NCBI RefSeq assembly: GCF_964355755.1 | Contig: NC_092671.1 | Location: forward strand, 12,814,501 to 12,878,500 | Direction of reading: 5' to 3' | DNA from: Antedon mediterranea | Lineage: Eukaryota; Echinodermata; Crinoidea; Comatulida; Antedonidae | Length of the DNA stretch: 64,000 nucleotides | The notes under the pieces: model-generated | Databases searched by the model: none | What the model was told of the DNA's origin: nothing | Seen by the model: the letters and a program-made list of their open reading frames with translations, nothing else | Program-made: the position numbers and the translations under genes | Part shown: positions 25,901 to 37,574 of the stretch, one piece after another | How positions within the stretch are numbered: position 1 is the stretch's first letter | How the letters are laid out: each line of letters opens with the position of its first letter

Positions 25901-28900
25901 TTTACACTAAAGGGTAATGCTGTGTCTAGTCTGGAAAGAAAAAGGGTCACGTCTGCAGGGTATAAATTAATATTGCATACAAAATATATATTGATATAAA
26001 GGATCACACTTTTCTATTCTTTAAAGTGTACATATCGCAGTATTTTATGCCTATGTTTTACAATTAATTATTAAACAAAACTAAAAAATTAATGTATAAT
26101 TATGTTTAAGACAATTATCACCCTTCCTCTGAAAACTTTCACACTAAATTGACATTAAATAATAACCTAAAAATGGGGTTCCTTTTATCTACATGTTAAT
26201 TTGTCTTTTTATTCTTTAAAATCTACTGGATGTACTGTAAAACACTAAAAATACAAACAAAAAAATATACTTTAATAAAAAGGGATGTACACAATTATCT
26301 AACATAGACCATATACTGTGGAAAGAATTAAATAGAAAATCATTGAATGCCATGATTTGCTATTGTGGATACATTTCCTTCATAAAAAAGCAGCTGAACA
26401 TTGTAGGTCCATTTATGGTAAAGGGTTATGTATTATGACCCTGTTATACTACATATTACAGCATCTATCAATTAAACCAAAAATGTCATTGAAAACCAGA
26501 CTCATTGTTTAAAGCACAGAATGGTTTACTGTGATTGGCCTGCCAAATATGGCTACATCAAGGTCTGCTAAATGATGATTGGTTGAAACTTTAAGGAATC
26601 CTACATTATTGGACAGGTAAGTGTGATTTAAACCACTCTGTAAAAAGTTAAGTAACAATTTAAATTTCCACATTACCTTTTATCTTGGCTTGGCATGCTT
26701 CATTGTAATATAAGATTAAAATTGACAATAAAAAATGGAAATAATTTAATTGTATTTGACCTAATTATTTAAGCCAACCCACACCAAAGTTAAAATTCAA
26801 AAAATGTAAAAACTATTATTTAAATACCAATGGAATGAAGTAACTATGTATATCACACAAATATAGTTAATTAATTAAAATCACTTTGTAAATAGGATAG
26901 GAATTGATTCAATTATGAGACGGATGAATAAATATAAAGTATGACTGTATAGGGTTAGTATAACTAAAAGGTCACTAACATCTAGCTATTAAAACAATCT
27001 ATCTAATCTATTTAGTTCATTTAACTTCCTCTACCTCCTAGGTACAAAACAATAAAATACTAGTAATATTACTACTGCAATAATTTAATTGAATACTCAT
27101 AAATAATTTTGAAAAAACAATAACCATCAATTTTATATCATTAACACCATTATGCATTATTGACTTAACTTATTTAAAGGTGCTCATATTTCTATAAAAA
27201 TTTGAAGTCAAGAGAATCCCAACAATTATCTATTGTAACTTGGAGATCTTCAATACATTTATTTCATAATTAATTTTAGTTTGGCTATAATTGACCCATA
27301 GAAAACCTGATCACTGAACTGACTGGGGGAAACTTTTGACCTACATTATGATTGAAAATGTCATCTGGTGACCTAATAATCACAGTAGTAAATTACTACT
27401 ACTCACTCAAGCAAGCCAGCTTATTAATCATAATAGCTTTCCGATGGTTTCCTTCTAGCACATTTTTTGTACAGAAAATAGTATAACATATACTACAGTA
27501 TTTCCATAATATATTTTAAGTCACACTATAATTTAAATGGATTAAAGATGTATTGTCCACTGAAAAAAGAATTCTTAAAAATGTTGTTGTTGAATATGCC
27601 ATTTTAATGTAACATAATAGTTATCCACTTTGACCAAAAATTGGATCGAAAAAAAATGTATTTACCTGAAAAAAATTTTAAGCAAAAAATTGTCAAATTG
27701 GCTGGATTTTTGGTTGAATTTAACCATTTATTTTGTCATTTTATTATTATTTTTTTTCGTTTTTTTTTCTATGGAAGTGATTAACTTGATTAAAACTACA
27801 AAATAACATATTCAAAGTCTGATGTAATTAATCTTCATTTTTCATGTTTTTGGGGGACAATACATATTTAATAAAAAAAAGTGAAATGCAAAATGGAATA
27901 AAAAAAAAAGATAGGAGAGAAATTGTGTGAAACATAATTATACCAGAAAAAGAGAGATTACACTCTTTCCTGCTAATATTATTAATAGTAAAGTAAACAA
28001 ACATATAAATTGATAAAAATAAATTTTATTATGTGAAAAATGTTTAATAAATTAACAATATTAATGATAACCTCTATTAATATTGTAATACTACACATCA
28101 ACTATTTTTTCCCATTGAAAACAAATTTAAATTTTCTTTTTGTGGCTATAATTTTAAAAAAGTTTTGCAGAAAAACGATACCATGATCTGATAACTACAT
28201 ATATAGTAATATAAATAGACCATTATGATATAAATAAACACCCAAGACATATGTTGTTTGGGGTTTGGACAGATGTATATCCTATAATGCAAAAAAATGT
28301 ATATCAAGTATTTGAACAGTACATACCCCAAGGCGTACTACCACAGAAGAGTTCTGCTAATACCATTAATGTTAATCTATGAATGAAAAAACAACAACTT
28401 TAAGGTGAAAACAATTAAAAATAATCACTAACCATAATAAAACTGACAGAAAAAGTACTCAACTTCAATAATTTGCATTAGTGTTATATTTATTCATTCA
28501 TTTTCTTTATTTCGGATAGTACATCCATATACAAAACAAGAAGAGAAAATATTTCATCAGGAAATTAACAATCGCATCTTCCACAAAAACAACCTAAAAT
28601 AATATGCTAAAATATCAATTTGCACCAACACATGCAGGTAGGATTGGTTATATTTGTATTATTTAAAGTGGAAAAATATTTAATATGTATCCATAAATAT
28701 GCATTTCTGTATATGGTAACGGACAGAAGGCTTCCTTGACATGTCCTACACAAAGAAATGGTAGGGAGGAGGTTATTAATATGTAATCTAATTCAAACTT
28801 AATTGGCACCTAAGTAGCAGATCTCTGTTCCAATATCATCATCTGTGCTCAATTCAAATTTCAATTTAGTTATATGTTTATCCATTCATTCATTTCAATC

Positions 28901-31900
28901 AATGGTATTATTATATTATTTGTATTCGGTAAACATTACTCTCTATCATGTTTCGGTCATAAGGTCAAAATATTCAAGTACAACTTGCTAATTGCCTTGT
29001 TCAATTTTAACTATTTTTTTGTGTGTGAATGAAGCACACTAGCAATATACATCTACTTAAAACCTAATAATATATTGTTATCTTGGAATATCTTATTGAA
29101 AAACAATTATTTATATATTTATGGTTGATAGTTTATAATTATATACATAGATATTAATTAACTTTTTAAAATGGATTTAATTTACACAAATGTATCCAAA
29201 TAAAAGATAACAATATGAAATTGATCTAGTCATATTATTAAAAATGTACATTATTCATTAAAAGTTTAAAAAGTCATTCTGTAACGATGTTTTTAAATAT
29301 GCAGTTAGGTTGAATAAATTGACAGAATATGATTAATTTCACTCTTCCCTGGTAATATTATTATTCAATAAATTAATCATACTAATCAATAAAAGTAATG
29401 GATATAAAATTTTAATGAATGCTTTTATTGGGTCCAGAAAATTTATTTTAGGGATGAGTATAAGAAACATTAAGAAGACTAAAAATATGTACAAAGAAAT
29501 ATCAATAACAAAACAAACACAAAATTATAGACAGGAACAATGATCATGTAGGCAAATCAATTGAATTAGAAAAATAAATTGAATCAAGTGAGCCAAACTG
29601 GAACATAAAGAGGGAGAAATTTTAAGCTTTCAAAAAATGATATATTTATATAAACATCTCACATAATAATAATAACACTCAGTTAACAAAAAAATATTAT
29701 TTATTGTATGAGCTAATGTAATATGTTAATATGTTAGGCTTATACATTCACTTTATTTCACTAGGATTCTGGTTACCAATTTGAATTTGATTAAAAGATT
29801 CTTGAGAAGAGTCAATTAAAAATTCCTTATTACAGATAGCTTCATCCGCCTATTAATTCTAAATTTCTTTACAGCTGATTTTATGAACTTCTTTTTGTTT
29901 ATACTATAATCATTACTGCGTTCTAGTGCAACTTGGCTGAAGCCTGCCAAATACGGATATGAATTCCATACATTCCATCAAACCTTCCTATGCATTCCAA
30001 AGGTTATGAAGGCTAGTGTCGGACTGACAATTTAAAAAAACATAATCAGTGGTTATTGCAGCTGTACCTCATTTGCATATCATTAGCATATCACTTAGTC
30101 AGGGATTTTAATATCCTTATTACCTCTGTAAAAATGTGTTTATTATTTACAAAGCTTGTGTATTAATTACTGCGTAGGTGATATTAGCAAAGCTCATTTG
30201 CATATCAGGCTATTAGAAAATGTGTAGTGGCTTGTAGAACTCACGCTGATCGGTTTTCAACTCATTATGAATATTAATTTCTTAGATATCAGGAAGCTGG
30301 GTTACCAGGGAGTGCAGTCCCATAATGCATTGGGACTTGAAACATTGTTGTCATACCTTTTGTGTGCATTGCTACTACCGTCAGTTTGGTAACCCCAGTA
30401 GCCAGGCCCTTATCATAATCAAGGTAGGTAAGTTATTTTCTTTCTAAAAACTTTTTAGAAACTATCAATCTACTATAAATTATTTTCTTCAAATAATTTA
30501 AACTACATAGTAAGTTAAGCAAAGCAGTAGATTGATTAAAGTAGTTTATAATGTCTACAAAAGAATGCAGCTACTCTTCTTGGGATGTGAACCTAAGCTG
30601 AATACTTGGATATAATTCCAAAAGTGCAAATAACATAATGGACATACTTTGTAATGTTTTCATTTAGAATGTATTTTTAAATACACAAATTATTATCAAT
30701 ATTATTCTTGAATTTCTTAGTCAAAATAGTAATGTAAGTGTAACATTTTTTTCTTAAACATGGGATAGGTAGGCCTAGGTATGATATGTCAACAAATTCA
30801 AGTCTAGGCCTATTTAGTATTACATAAAACTTTGTTTATGTATAAAACATATTTATTATCATATTATTATATGTGGAAATCATGGTAATTAAAGTAATTT
30901 CAATTGTATATTTAGATATAACTCAATGAAGTACCATATTTGTTATTTTATATTGCAACTAGATCATGATTGTCTGAGAAAAATTTAGAAAATATAGAAA
31001 AGATATCTGGTATAGTATGTAAACACATATCTAACAAGAGATGGACTAATTCAATAAATATATTGTCAGTTGAAGATTAGTATTTATATTTTGACTGAAT
31101 GTTTTTGCTACAATCAGTATAGCTTGTATACAGAATTAATAAATAGAAACATAATCATTAATTTTATTTAATTTTATTTATTTTTATTATTAAACTAATT
31201 AGGTTATGAAATTATGATATTCAATAACTTTTAAGGTTAAATGAAAATGGTAACTATATTTAGCACAAACAATTTTATTTTTCACCTTTTATTAAATGTA
31301 ACATTAATCTGATGTTTATAAAACAGTGAAAAGTTTTGACATCGTTAGTCAAAAGGTATTATGTTTAAGCACAGAGGACTTAACTTGAAAAAACAAGGTT
31401 GGATCTTAATCACAACTATTAATAAATGAAATATGATCTTAGAAATGAAACTCAGGAAGTAATTATAAGCCTGGCATACCACTCATTGTAGATTGTTCAC
31501 AGGCAAGTCCAATTAGACGTTATCGTATTTTATCTTAAGAACTATGTCTTCATAAACATCTCAACACACATTTCTAAACAATCTTGTCTCTTTAAAAAAG
31601 TTTTTTTGTATTTTCAAGTATAGAGGGCAGTATTCATATTTTCTATATCAACAAGCATCCAATTAATAATTATCAATTATTATGTTTTGTTTAAAAAACA
31701 CTGTTGCTCATGTAATAATTATACCATTTTGGCTGTGAGAAAAATTCCTGGTATTGAGATACACAATCAATTTGTTACTTTTATATCATATTATCTACTA
31801 CAGAAGTATTTTATTTTATGTCTCCATAAACCTCTCAACGCACATTTCAACAATTTAGTCTCCTTAAAAAAGTTTGCATTTGTTCAAAATAGAGGGCAGT

Positions 31901-34900
31901 ATTCCCATTTTTGTAATCAACATACATAATATTTTTATCAATTATACTATTAAAAAATATATTAAACAGTTAGTGTTTGCCATGAGAACAGTTGTATTTA
32001 AAATTATATTCATGTCATATTATTTGTTACAATACTAATTTTATTCTTTCACCTTTAACTAAAATAAATAAATAAATAAATAGACATATTTATGAAAAAC
32101 TGTTAAGTAACTAAATTATTATCATCCCATAATAAGCATAAACAATTTTCTAGATAGTTGTTAATTGAAATGAATAACATTCTTTTGTTATTTTGCAGTA
32201 ACAGGAAAACAACAAGAAAGATGCCAGCAGGTTTGTTTTTTGTTGTTTATACTTTTGTATACACTAGTTAGCCAATGCCCAGAGGGACTGGGTACAAAAC
32301 TTTATGAAAAATTAGGTGGTGTAGGTATACTCGGCCAAAGTCTTGTGTGTGGAGGGTTATTAATATACACAAGCATGGAATTATACTGGTTCATATAAAA
32401 TACTATTTACACCACAGGTAATCCAAAAATTTAGCTTCAATTTTCTAATTTAAAATATTTATTTATTTATTTTTATTTTAATAATTTTAGCAACATTAAA
32501 ACCATACATAAACTTTGAGTGTGCCAAGGAGTGGCAAAAGATAATATTTTTTTCTTTAATAAATTGTATATGTCTTTGAATGATGAAAACCTTCTGTTTT
32601 TGAAAGGTTAAAACATTATTCTCAGTAATCAATGACTTATCTTATTTATTATGTAAAAAATATGTTATACTATTATTTATTCAACTAATTAAAGATATAA
32701 ATAAACTAATTTTCCCATACAGAAGTACCAGAGCCCCCAGCAGATACGCCCTTTGCTTCAAAGGTTACCAAAGACTCCGTCACTTTAGTATGGGCTGGTA
32801 CAACCTATGATGGAGGTGCCGCTGTAACTGGCTACCATGTAGAAATGGCACCAGCCGGAACCACAAGCTGGAAGACAGTTACCAAGGATGTGTTCAGTAC
32901 TAACTATACCATCAAAAACCTTAAAGAAAATGACAAGCTGATCTTCCGAGTCAGCTGTCTTAACAGCGTTGGTAGTAGCAAACCAAGTGATGTATCTGAG
33001 CCAATCGCAGTTGTTGAATCTGCAGGTAACATCAACTTATTATGTAAAATTTAATTAATTTTATTACTTTTTAAAATATTTTTTTTAGGTCAATATTTTT
33101 TTGAGATCCAATTTTGCCATCAAAATGGCATATTCAACAACAAAAATTAAAAATAATTTTTTCAGAGCGACAGTATATCTTTTAATGCACTATATAAGCC
33201 TACCTTATTATTCATCATTACAGTATGAATGCTCAAAATATAAATATGATGATAAATGATTATTATAATTTTCAAAACTGCTTATTTTTTTTGTAAATAT
33301 AATACCTCTACACTTTTATTTCATCAATATTCTGTTTCTTATTTCAGGGGGTGAAGATGAACTAGAAGAACCAGGTAGGTTTATAATAATTTATCTTTCA
33401 ATGCAAATTTCATGAGCGCCACTCTCGGTAATGAAATAACAAACACCAACTAAAAAGGTTAGGTTCATGAGTTTTTCTGGCAGAATGTGTATGTAATATA
33501 AATCCAAAGGTAAAATACTGAAAAACGACAATTCTGTGGGTATCAGTGGTTGGCTTTCAATGGAGAAACAAATATAATAATTAGAAAAGCTAAATCAAAA
33601 CGATAAATTAAAACAGCAAGGAAGAAAGTGCAATGCTTTTGGAAAACACAATTCCTTCGTCAAATTAAATACAAATATTAATACTTACTGTTATATTTCA
33701 GATGAGATGGCATTCCAGCCCAGACAGATTGAATTCAAAACAACAAATGTCAAACAGTTTTATGAAATCAAAGATGAGTTGGGAAGGTTAGTACAGATGA
33801 TTCTTTCAATTATTTGTGCTATATTCAATCTACTAAAAAAGAAAACATTCTTAAAAAAAAACAATAAGTCTGTATTAGAGAATGCAATATAATATATCTA
33901 TATATGATATATATTGTTATAATTTTCTTATTTGAGAGATGGAATGATTTAATAGTATATAAATGTATTTTGATTGCAGAGGTAAATTCGGTACAGTAAA
34001 CAAATGTTTAGAAAAGAGTAGCAAACGGGTATTTGCTGCAAAGTTTATAAAAGCTGAACAACCAGCTGACAAAAAAGAGGTAATGCTTTTCAAAATAAAC
34101 ATTTTAAGTATTGCCAACTCAAAATTAATCATCACACTTATCAGAGGTTAATTTGAAGTTTAATTATACTATACTTACTTACCAATATTACCGTAGCGTT
34201 GTGGATTAAGATTCTGGTTTTGCCACCCAAGCTTTATAACAACATAACACAGAAAGCATGTGTTTATGGCATCCTGCCTAATCTATAAACCTTTACTATA
34301 TGTATGCTAAACGGCTATTAAAGAAAAAAAACACAAAACGATTAAGCATTATAAATATTTGTATGTATTTTATCAGGTTGAACATGAGATAGACATTATG
34401 AAGAAGTTACAGCATCCTAAGCTATTGCAGTTGTATGATTGTTTTGGGGCTGGAAATAATATGGTTATCATACTTGAACTGTAAGTTGTTGTTTCTTTAT
34501 ATCATGTTTAAATTTTTTAATTTTAATCATGCATTTGAAAATTTGCTAAACCCCTGTCTTAATTATATATTTTATTTATTCATTCACCTTTACTGTTGCA
34601 TTGACTAAGATTGAGTCTTATTATTATATCTCCATGGTTGTCCTTAATACCCTCACTGCTGGCATCCTTGTGGGGATGATTAAGCAGTTGGTTGTGATTG
34701 TCTCCTGGTGTGATGACCATGGTATGCTGGCCTATGGCTTCCTTGGACCCATATACTCCAACTATCTCCACCTATAAAGACAATATAGATATCTCATCAC
34801 ATATATTTACAAATAAACAAGAATGGTAAATTGTATAATTGAAATTAGTAACAAACATATTTCTTTTTTTGTAGTGTATCTGGAGGAGAATTGTTTGAAA

Positions 34901-36855
34901 GGGTAATTGATGAGGAGTTCGATCTGACTGAGAAGGATTGTGTCATGTTCATGACACAAATATGTGAAGGCATGCAATTTATGCATGACAAGAAAATTAT
35001 CCACTTAGATATGAAGGTAATGGAAATTAATTTTTTAAAGTTAATACAGTGCTTTCTGAAAACAAGGCTAAGCAGAAAAATACTATAAGAAGTGGGGTGG
35101 TTGCTCGGTGGAATGGAATCCTCGGTTACTGATACCTACGTTCAACTGTGAAAAGATGTCAGAATTTTTTCTTACGACATGTTAAACTCTACTACCAAAG
35201 ACATCTGTTGTTTGTCTTGTGAAATGTCTGTCTTGAGGACACTGATTTTCACTCTGGGCAGTCCTTGGCTGTGTGCCTAGAAATTTTTGAAAAAGTATTA
35301 AATAATAGCAGTAAAACATAATAATATTATTTTCATTTTGCTCTTGCAGCCAGAAAATATCCTTTGTGTCCGTAAAAATAGTAACAAAATCAAGATTATT
35401 GATTTTGGTTTGGCTCAAGAGTTCAAAGATGGCTTGAAGGTGTCTTGTGGTACACCAGAGTTTCTAGCACCAGAAGTAGTTACATTTGATCCTGTCAATG
35501 TTAACACTGATATGTGGAGTGTAGGAGTCATTGCATACGTTTTGTAAGTTTTTGTGGGTTTGTTTTACTTTTACTTAATCAGCTACACATCTATATTCAC
35601 ATACTGTATTTATATAAGTGTGTTGTGTTTATCATTATAAGAACGTTCCTAAAATGTATCAACCTCCTCCATTTTTTTATTTATGCCTATAATTTAAGAT
35701 TTATCTAAAACATACTCTTCTTTAAACTTGGTTCCTCTGATATTTTATTGGGAAAATCACCTCTTTACTTTTTACGTATAGGAGGCGAGTGGTACACCTT
35801 ATTTTATTTTAATTTTTAAAAATTGTATTTCAGATTGAGTGGATTGTCACCTTTCATGGGTGATTCAGAGGGTGAAACAATGACAAACATCTTGAAGGTT
35901 GAATGGGATTGGGATGATGAGTGTTTTGATGATATCTCAGATGCTTCTAAGAACTTCATTGAAAGTTTACTGAAGAAAGAAAAAGAGTAAGAAACATATT
36001 GGCTGGACCGATAAGTTATTATCAATTTAGCTCCAATGTTAAATTTGGAAACCTTAAGAGGAATGGTTCATATCAATGATTCAACAACTATTATCTCAAG
36101 CAGTAGGGACAGTAACTACCAAATGTTACGAATAAATCAACGCCTTCATCTACAAAAACTATGTTTTCAGACATCAATTTCCAAGAGAGTAATGCAATGT
36201 TTCTAAATCTCTGTCTACACTATCAAACCTAGTTTGACAAAGAAAGTGAGATGTGCCCAAATATGGTAGCAATATGACATCATCATGTCCATATATGGGC
36301 ACATCACATTTTTTGTCACATAAAGTTTGATAGTGTAATCAGAGCTTCAGACATGTTATTGGCAATATTTCCATACCCTAACATATGATATATTATTATT
36401 TCAGGGACAGGAATAGTGCCTCACAATGCTTGCAGCATGATTGGCTGATTAAGGCTGGTGCCGCCTCCTCCAAAGCCATCTCAAAGGCTAAGTTGAAGAA
36501 ATACGTTATCAGGAGGAAATGGCAGGTAAGTTAAAGCGACACTGCCTTGAACTTGAATACATGGGTAGACAATTTAAATAAATTAATTTAATGAATCCTA
36601 CAATTAACTGATCAAACTAGTTTTTTTCAGACTTCATATCCATAAAAACATACTAATATTCTAAAAACCGTAATCAACAAATACATGAGTTTGAATTACA
36701 CAACAAACAAAACCTCTTTTTATTAATAATATCTAAAATAATTTACCTATATTAATATAAAATTCAGAAATAGTCATATTTTTCTTTTTGTTTTCAAATT
36801 ACAGAAAGGCATCAACGCAGTGCGTGCGATGATCCGTGTAAAGTCGATTGTCTAG
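22960..36855 (+). CDS. MYLK: Myosin light chain kinase, smooth-muscle type (Ig-Fn3-kinase-CaM site)
   Basis: Thirteen exons give 546 residues: 22960-22966, 24061-24382, 32199-32230, 32723-33025, 33348-33374, 33702-33786, 33980-34079, 34377-34480, 34875-35016, 35350-35543, 35834-35986, 36405-36525, 36805-36855. Domains: Ig about 5-105, Fn3 121-221, kinase about 250-505, then the helix RRKWQKGINAVRAMIRV, very close to the calmodulin-binding and autoinhibitory segment of vertebrate smooth-muscle MLCK. Catalytic residues are present: glycine loop GKFGTV, Lys280, HLDMK with Asp372, DFG at 392-394, GTPEFLAPE. The product should phosphorylate myosin regulatory light chain under Ca2+/calmodulin control. 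It lacks the long N-terminus and the C-terminal telokin Ig of vertebrate MLCK. The first exon holds only ATG TCT G. It is the middle of three linked, same-strand muscle-type genes. Confidence 0.87.
24061..24382 (+). CDS. Ig domain exon of gene B
   Basis: The exon encodes an I-set Ig with Trp in SVKWYVDDEEV and TIKCEASNNA. Its donor GTAAGG overlaps an in-frame TAA at 24384-24386, so unspliced or read-through RNA would encode a stand-alone single-Ig protein of about 110 residues. Use of the donor (phase 2) fits exon 32199-32230 exactly. Confidence 0.75.
25743..25850 (-). repeat. 5S rRNA-derived element (SINE3-type head or 5S pseudogene)
   Basis: The minus strand carries the 5S rRNA body: caccggttctcgtcagatta, gaagttaagcaacgttggg, ggttagagctaggatgggag, then accatctgggaatattgggt, covering the internal control region. 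The first 14 or so bases of 5S are missing, and the 3' end runs into unrelated sequence down to about 25600, as in SINE3 retroposons. It is not a functional 5S gene. Confidence 0.8.
26531..26616 (+). promoter_or_regulatory. Candidate alternative promoter/first exon, proximal intron
   Basis: Within 90 bp there are two ATTGG (inverted CCAAT) words, a perfect CArG box ccaaatatgg at 26543-26552 and an ideal donor CAG|GTAAGT at 26616/26617. A non-coding first exon here could splice to 32199 and start translation at 32221. Inferred from motifs only. Confidence 0.3.
27542..27872 (+). repeat. Dispersed repeat R3, longer copy with inverted ends
   Basis: The left end ttaaagatgtattgtccact is mirrored by the right end gggggacaatacatattta. 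The right half matches 6241-6406. A partial inverted copy of the left half is at about 33119-33200. It lies in the long intron of gene B. Confidence 0.6.
30068..30427 (+). promoter_or_regulatory. Candidate internal promoter for short MLCK isoform
   Basis: Two copies of the 15-mer ctcatttgcatatca (octamer ATTTGCAT) are at 30068-30082 and 30193-30207. A ZNF143/Staf-like site, tcccataatgcattggga, is at 30318-30335. The following 90 bp are unusually GC-rich for this region and end at a TAG|GTAAGT donor (30427/30428). This fits a non-coding first exon spliced to 32199. Inferred from motifs only. Confidence 0.4.
31500..31990 (+). repeat. Diverged tandem duplication (about 275-bp period)
   Basis: tatgtcttcataaacatctc, a 'ctttaaaaaagttt' word and tagagggcagtattcatatt near 31540-31645 recur as tatgtctccataaacctctc, 'ccttaaaaaagttt' and tagagggcagtattcccatt near 31818-31910. 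No coding potential. Confidence 0.6.
32199..32230 (+). CDS. Small linker exon with internal start codon (short MLCK isoform)
   Basis: A 32-bp exon, phase 2 to 1, after a ttttgcag acceptor. Read from upstream it joins Ig to Fn3. It also contains ATG CCA GCA at 32221, which would begin a 429-residue Fn3-kinase isoform if transcription starts in the preceding intron. Confidence 0.7.
32723..33025 (+). CDS. Fibronectin type III domain of gene B
   Basis: The exon opens with PEPPADTPFAS and contains SVTLVWAG, YDGGAAVTGYHVEM, LIFRVSCLNSVG and SKPSDVSEP, the strand pattern of an Fn3. The wording is very close to the Fn3 just before the kinase in vertebrate MLCK. Confidence 0.9.
33119..33200 (-). repeat. 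Dispersed repeat R3, partial inverted copy
   Basis: The reverse complement of this stretch (including aatatgccattttgatggc and gatatactgtcgctctg) follows the left half of the 27.5-kb copy. It lies in the intron after the Fn3 exon of gene B. Confidence 0.5.
33517..33650 (+). repeat. Dispersed repeat R4, copy 2
   Basis: The core ctgtgggtatcagtggttgg is followed by ctttcaatgg and an A-rich tail with spaced gcaa words, as in the other two copies. It is intronic in gene B, just before exon 33702. Confidence 0.55.
33702..36855 (+). CDS. Protein kinase domain and calmodulin-binding tail of gene B
   Basis: Eight exons from 33702 to the TAG at 36853-36855. Asp of HLD is coded at 35008-35010 and DFG at 35401-35409. 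The final two exons split the CaM-binding helix after RRKWQ, at the same site as in gene C. Confidence 0.9.
36208..36347 (+). repeat. MITE family M1, copy 4
   Basis: This copy has both inverted ends (left tctctgtctacactatcaaa, right ttgatagtgtaatcagagct) and CArG-like words at 36257 and 36289. It sits in the kinase intron of gene B between exons 35834-35986 and 36405-36525. Confidence 0.8.
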
Positions 36856-37032
36856 AAACACATCATTGTCCTAATCATCTACAAATGGCTATTTCTATTG
36901 GCGGTAGAATGTTGATGATCCCGGTCAGGTGTAGGGTTTGCCATTTTGTGCTTTGTCAATCAGTATATGTTGCCAAATCGTCCAATCAAAGGACAGAATT
37001 TATATAAATCGTCCAATCATTGGATATTGATC

Positions 37033-37038
37033 AATAAA
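37033..37038 (+). terminator. Candidate polyadenylation signal of gene B
   Basis: AATAAA in gatcaataaaactg lies about 180 bp after the TAG. Further AATAAA words occur near 37490 and 38337, so the exact site is open. Confidence 0.35.
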
Positions 37039-37574
37039 ACTGTCTAATCATGAGGCATTGATAATCATGATTGTGTAATATTGGGATATCAATCAACAAT
37101 TTATTTCTTTATGCCGAGATAATGAGAGTTATACACAATGGTATTTTTAAATAACTTTTTCTTTCAGTACATCATTGTGTATTGAATATTTAAATCAGTT
37201 TAATTAATATTAATTAATTAATTTATATAATTAATTAAACTTATTTAGTTATGTATCTGCTTTTATTCTAGCATTTAATCTTTTTAAGGCAATTTGCTAA
37301 TAAAACCATGTACATAACATATGATTTTTTTATATTTCATATAGTTATCCCTTTTTTGATCTTGTGCAAAAAAAATATGTCATTTTCTCATCTTTTGTGG
37401 AATATGTCTGTACATCTGTTATATCTTTTATAATAGTTAGAATGTAAAGCTTTAAATCAAAATAGAAAGTCAGTAAATACAGCTCCATCGATAAATAAAT
37501 ATTAAATGCAGAACTAGTTACATCAGAGCAGAATCAGATTCTACAGTTAGAGGCTGTCAAAATAATTTTTTTTT

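Larger units (their letters stand above)
24383..32198. other. Long intron of gene B with regulatory candidates and repeats
   Basis: No coding exon can be supported here. It contains the 5S-derived SINE, R3 copy 2, a CArG/CCAAT cluster with a strong donor at 26617, the ZNF143/octamer region with a donor at 30428, and a diverged tandem duplication at about 31.5-32.0 kb. Confidence 0.6.
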
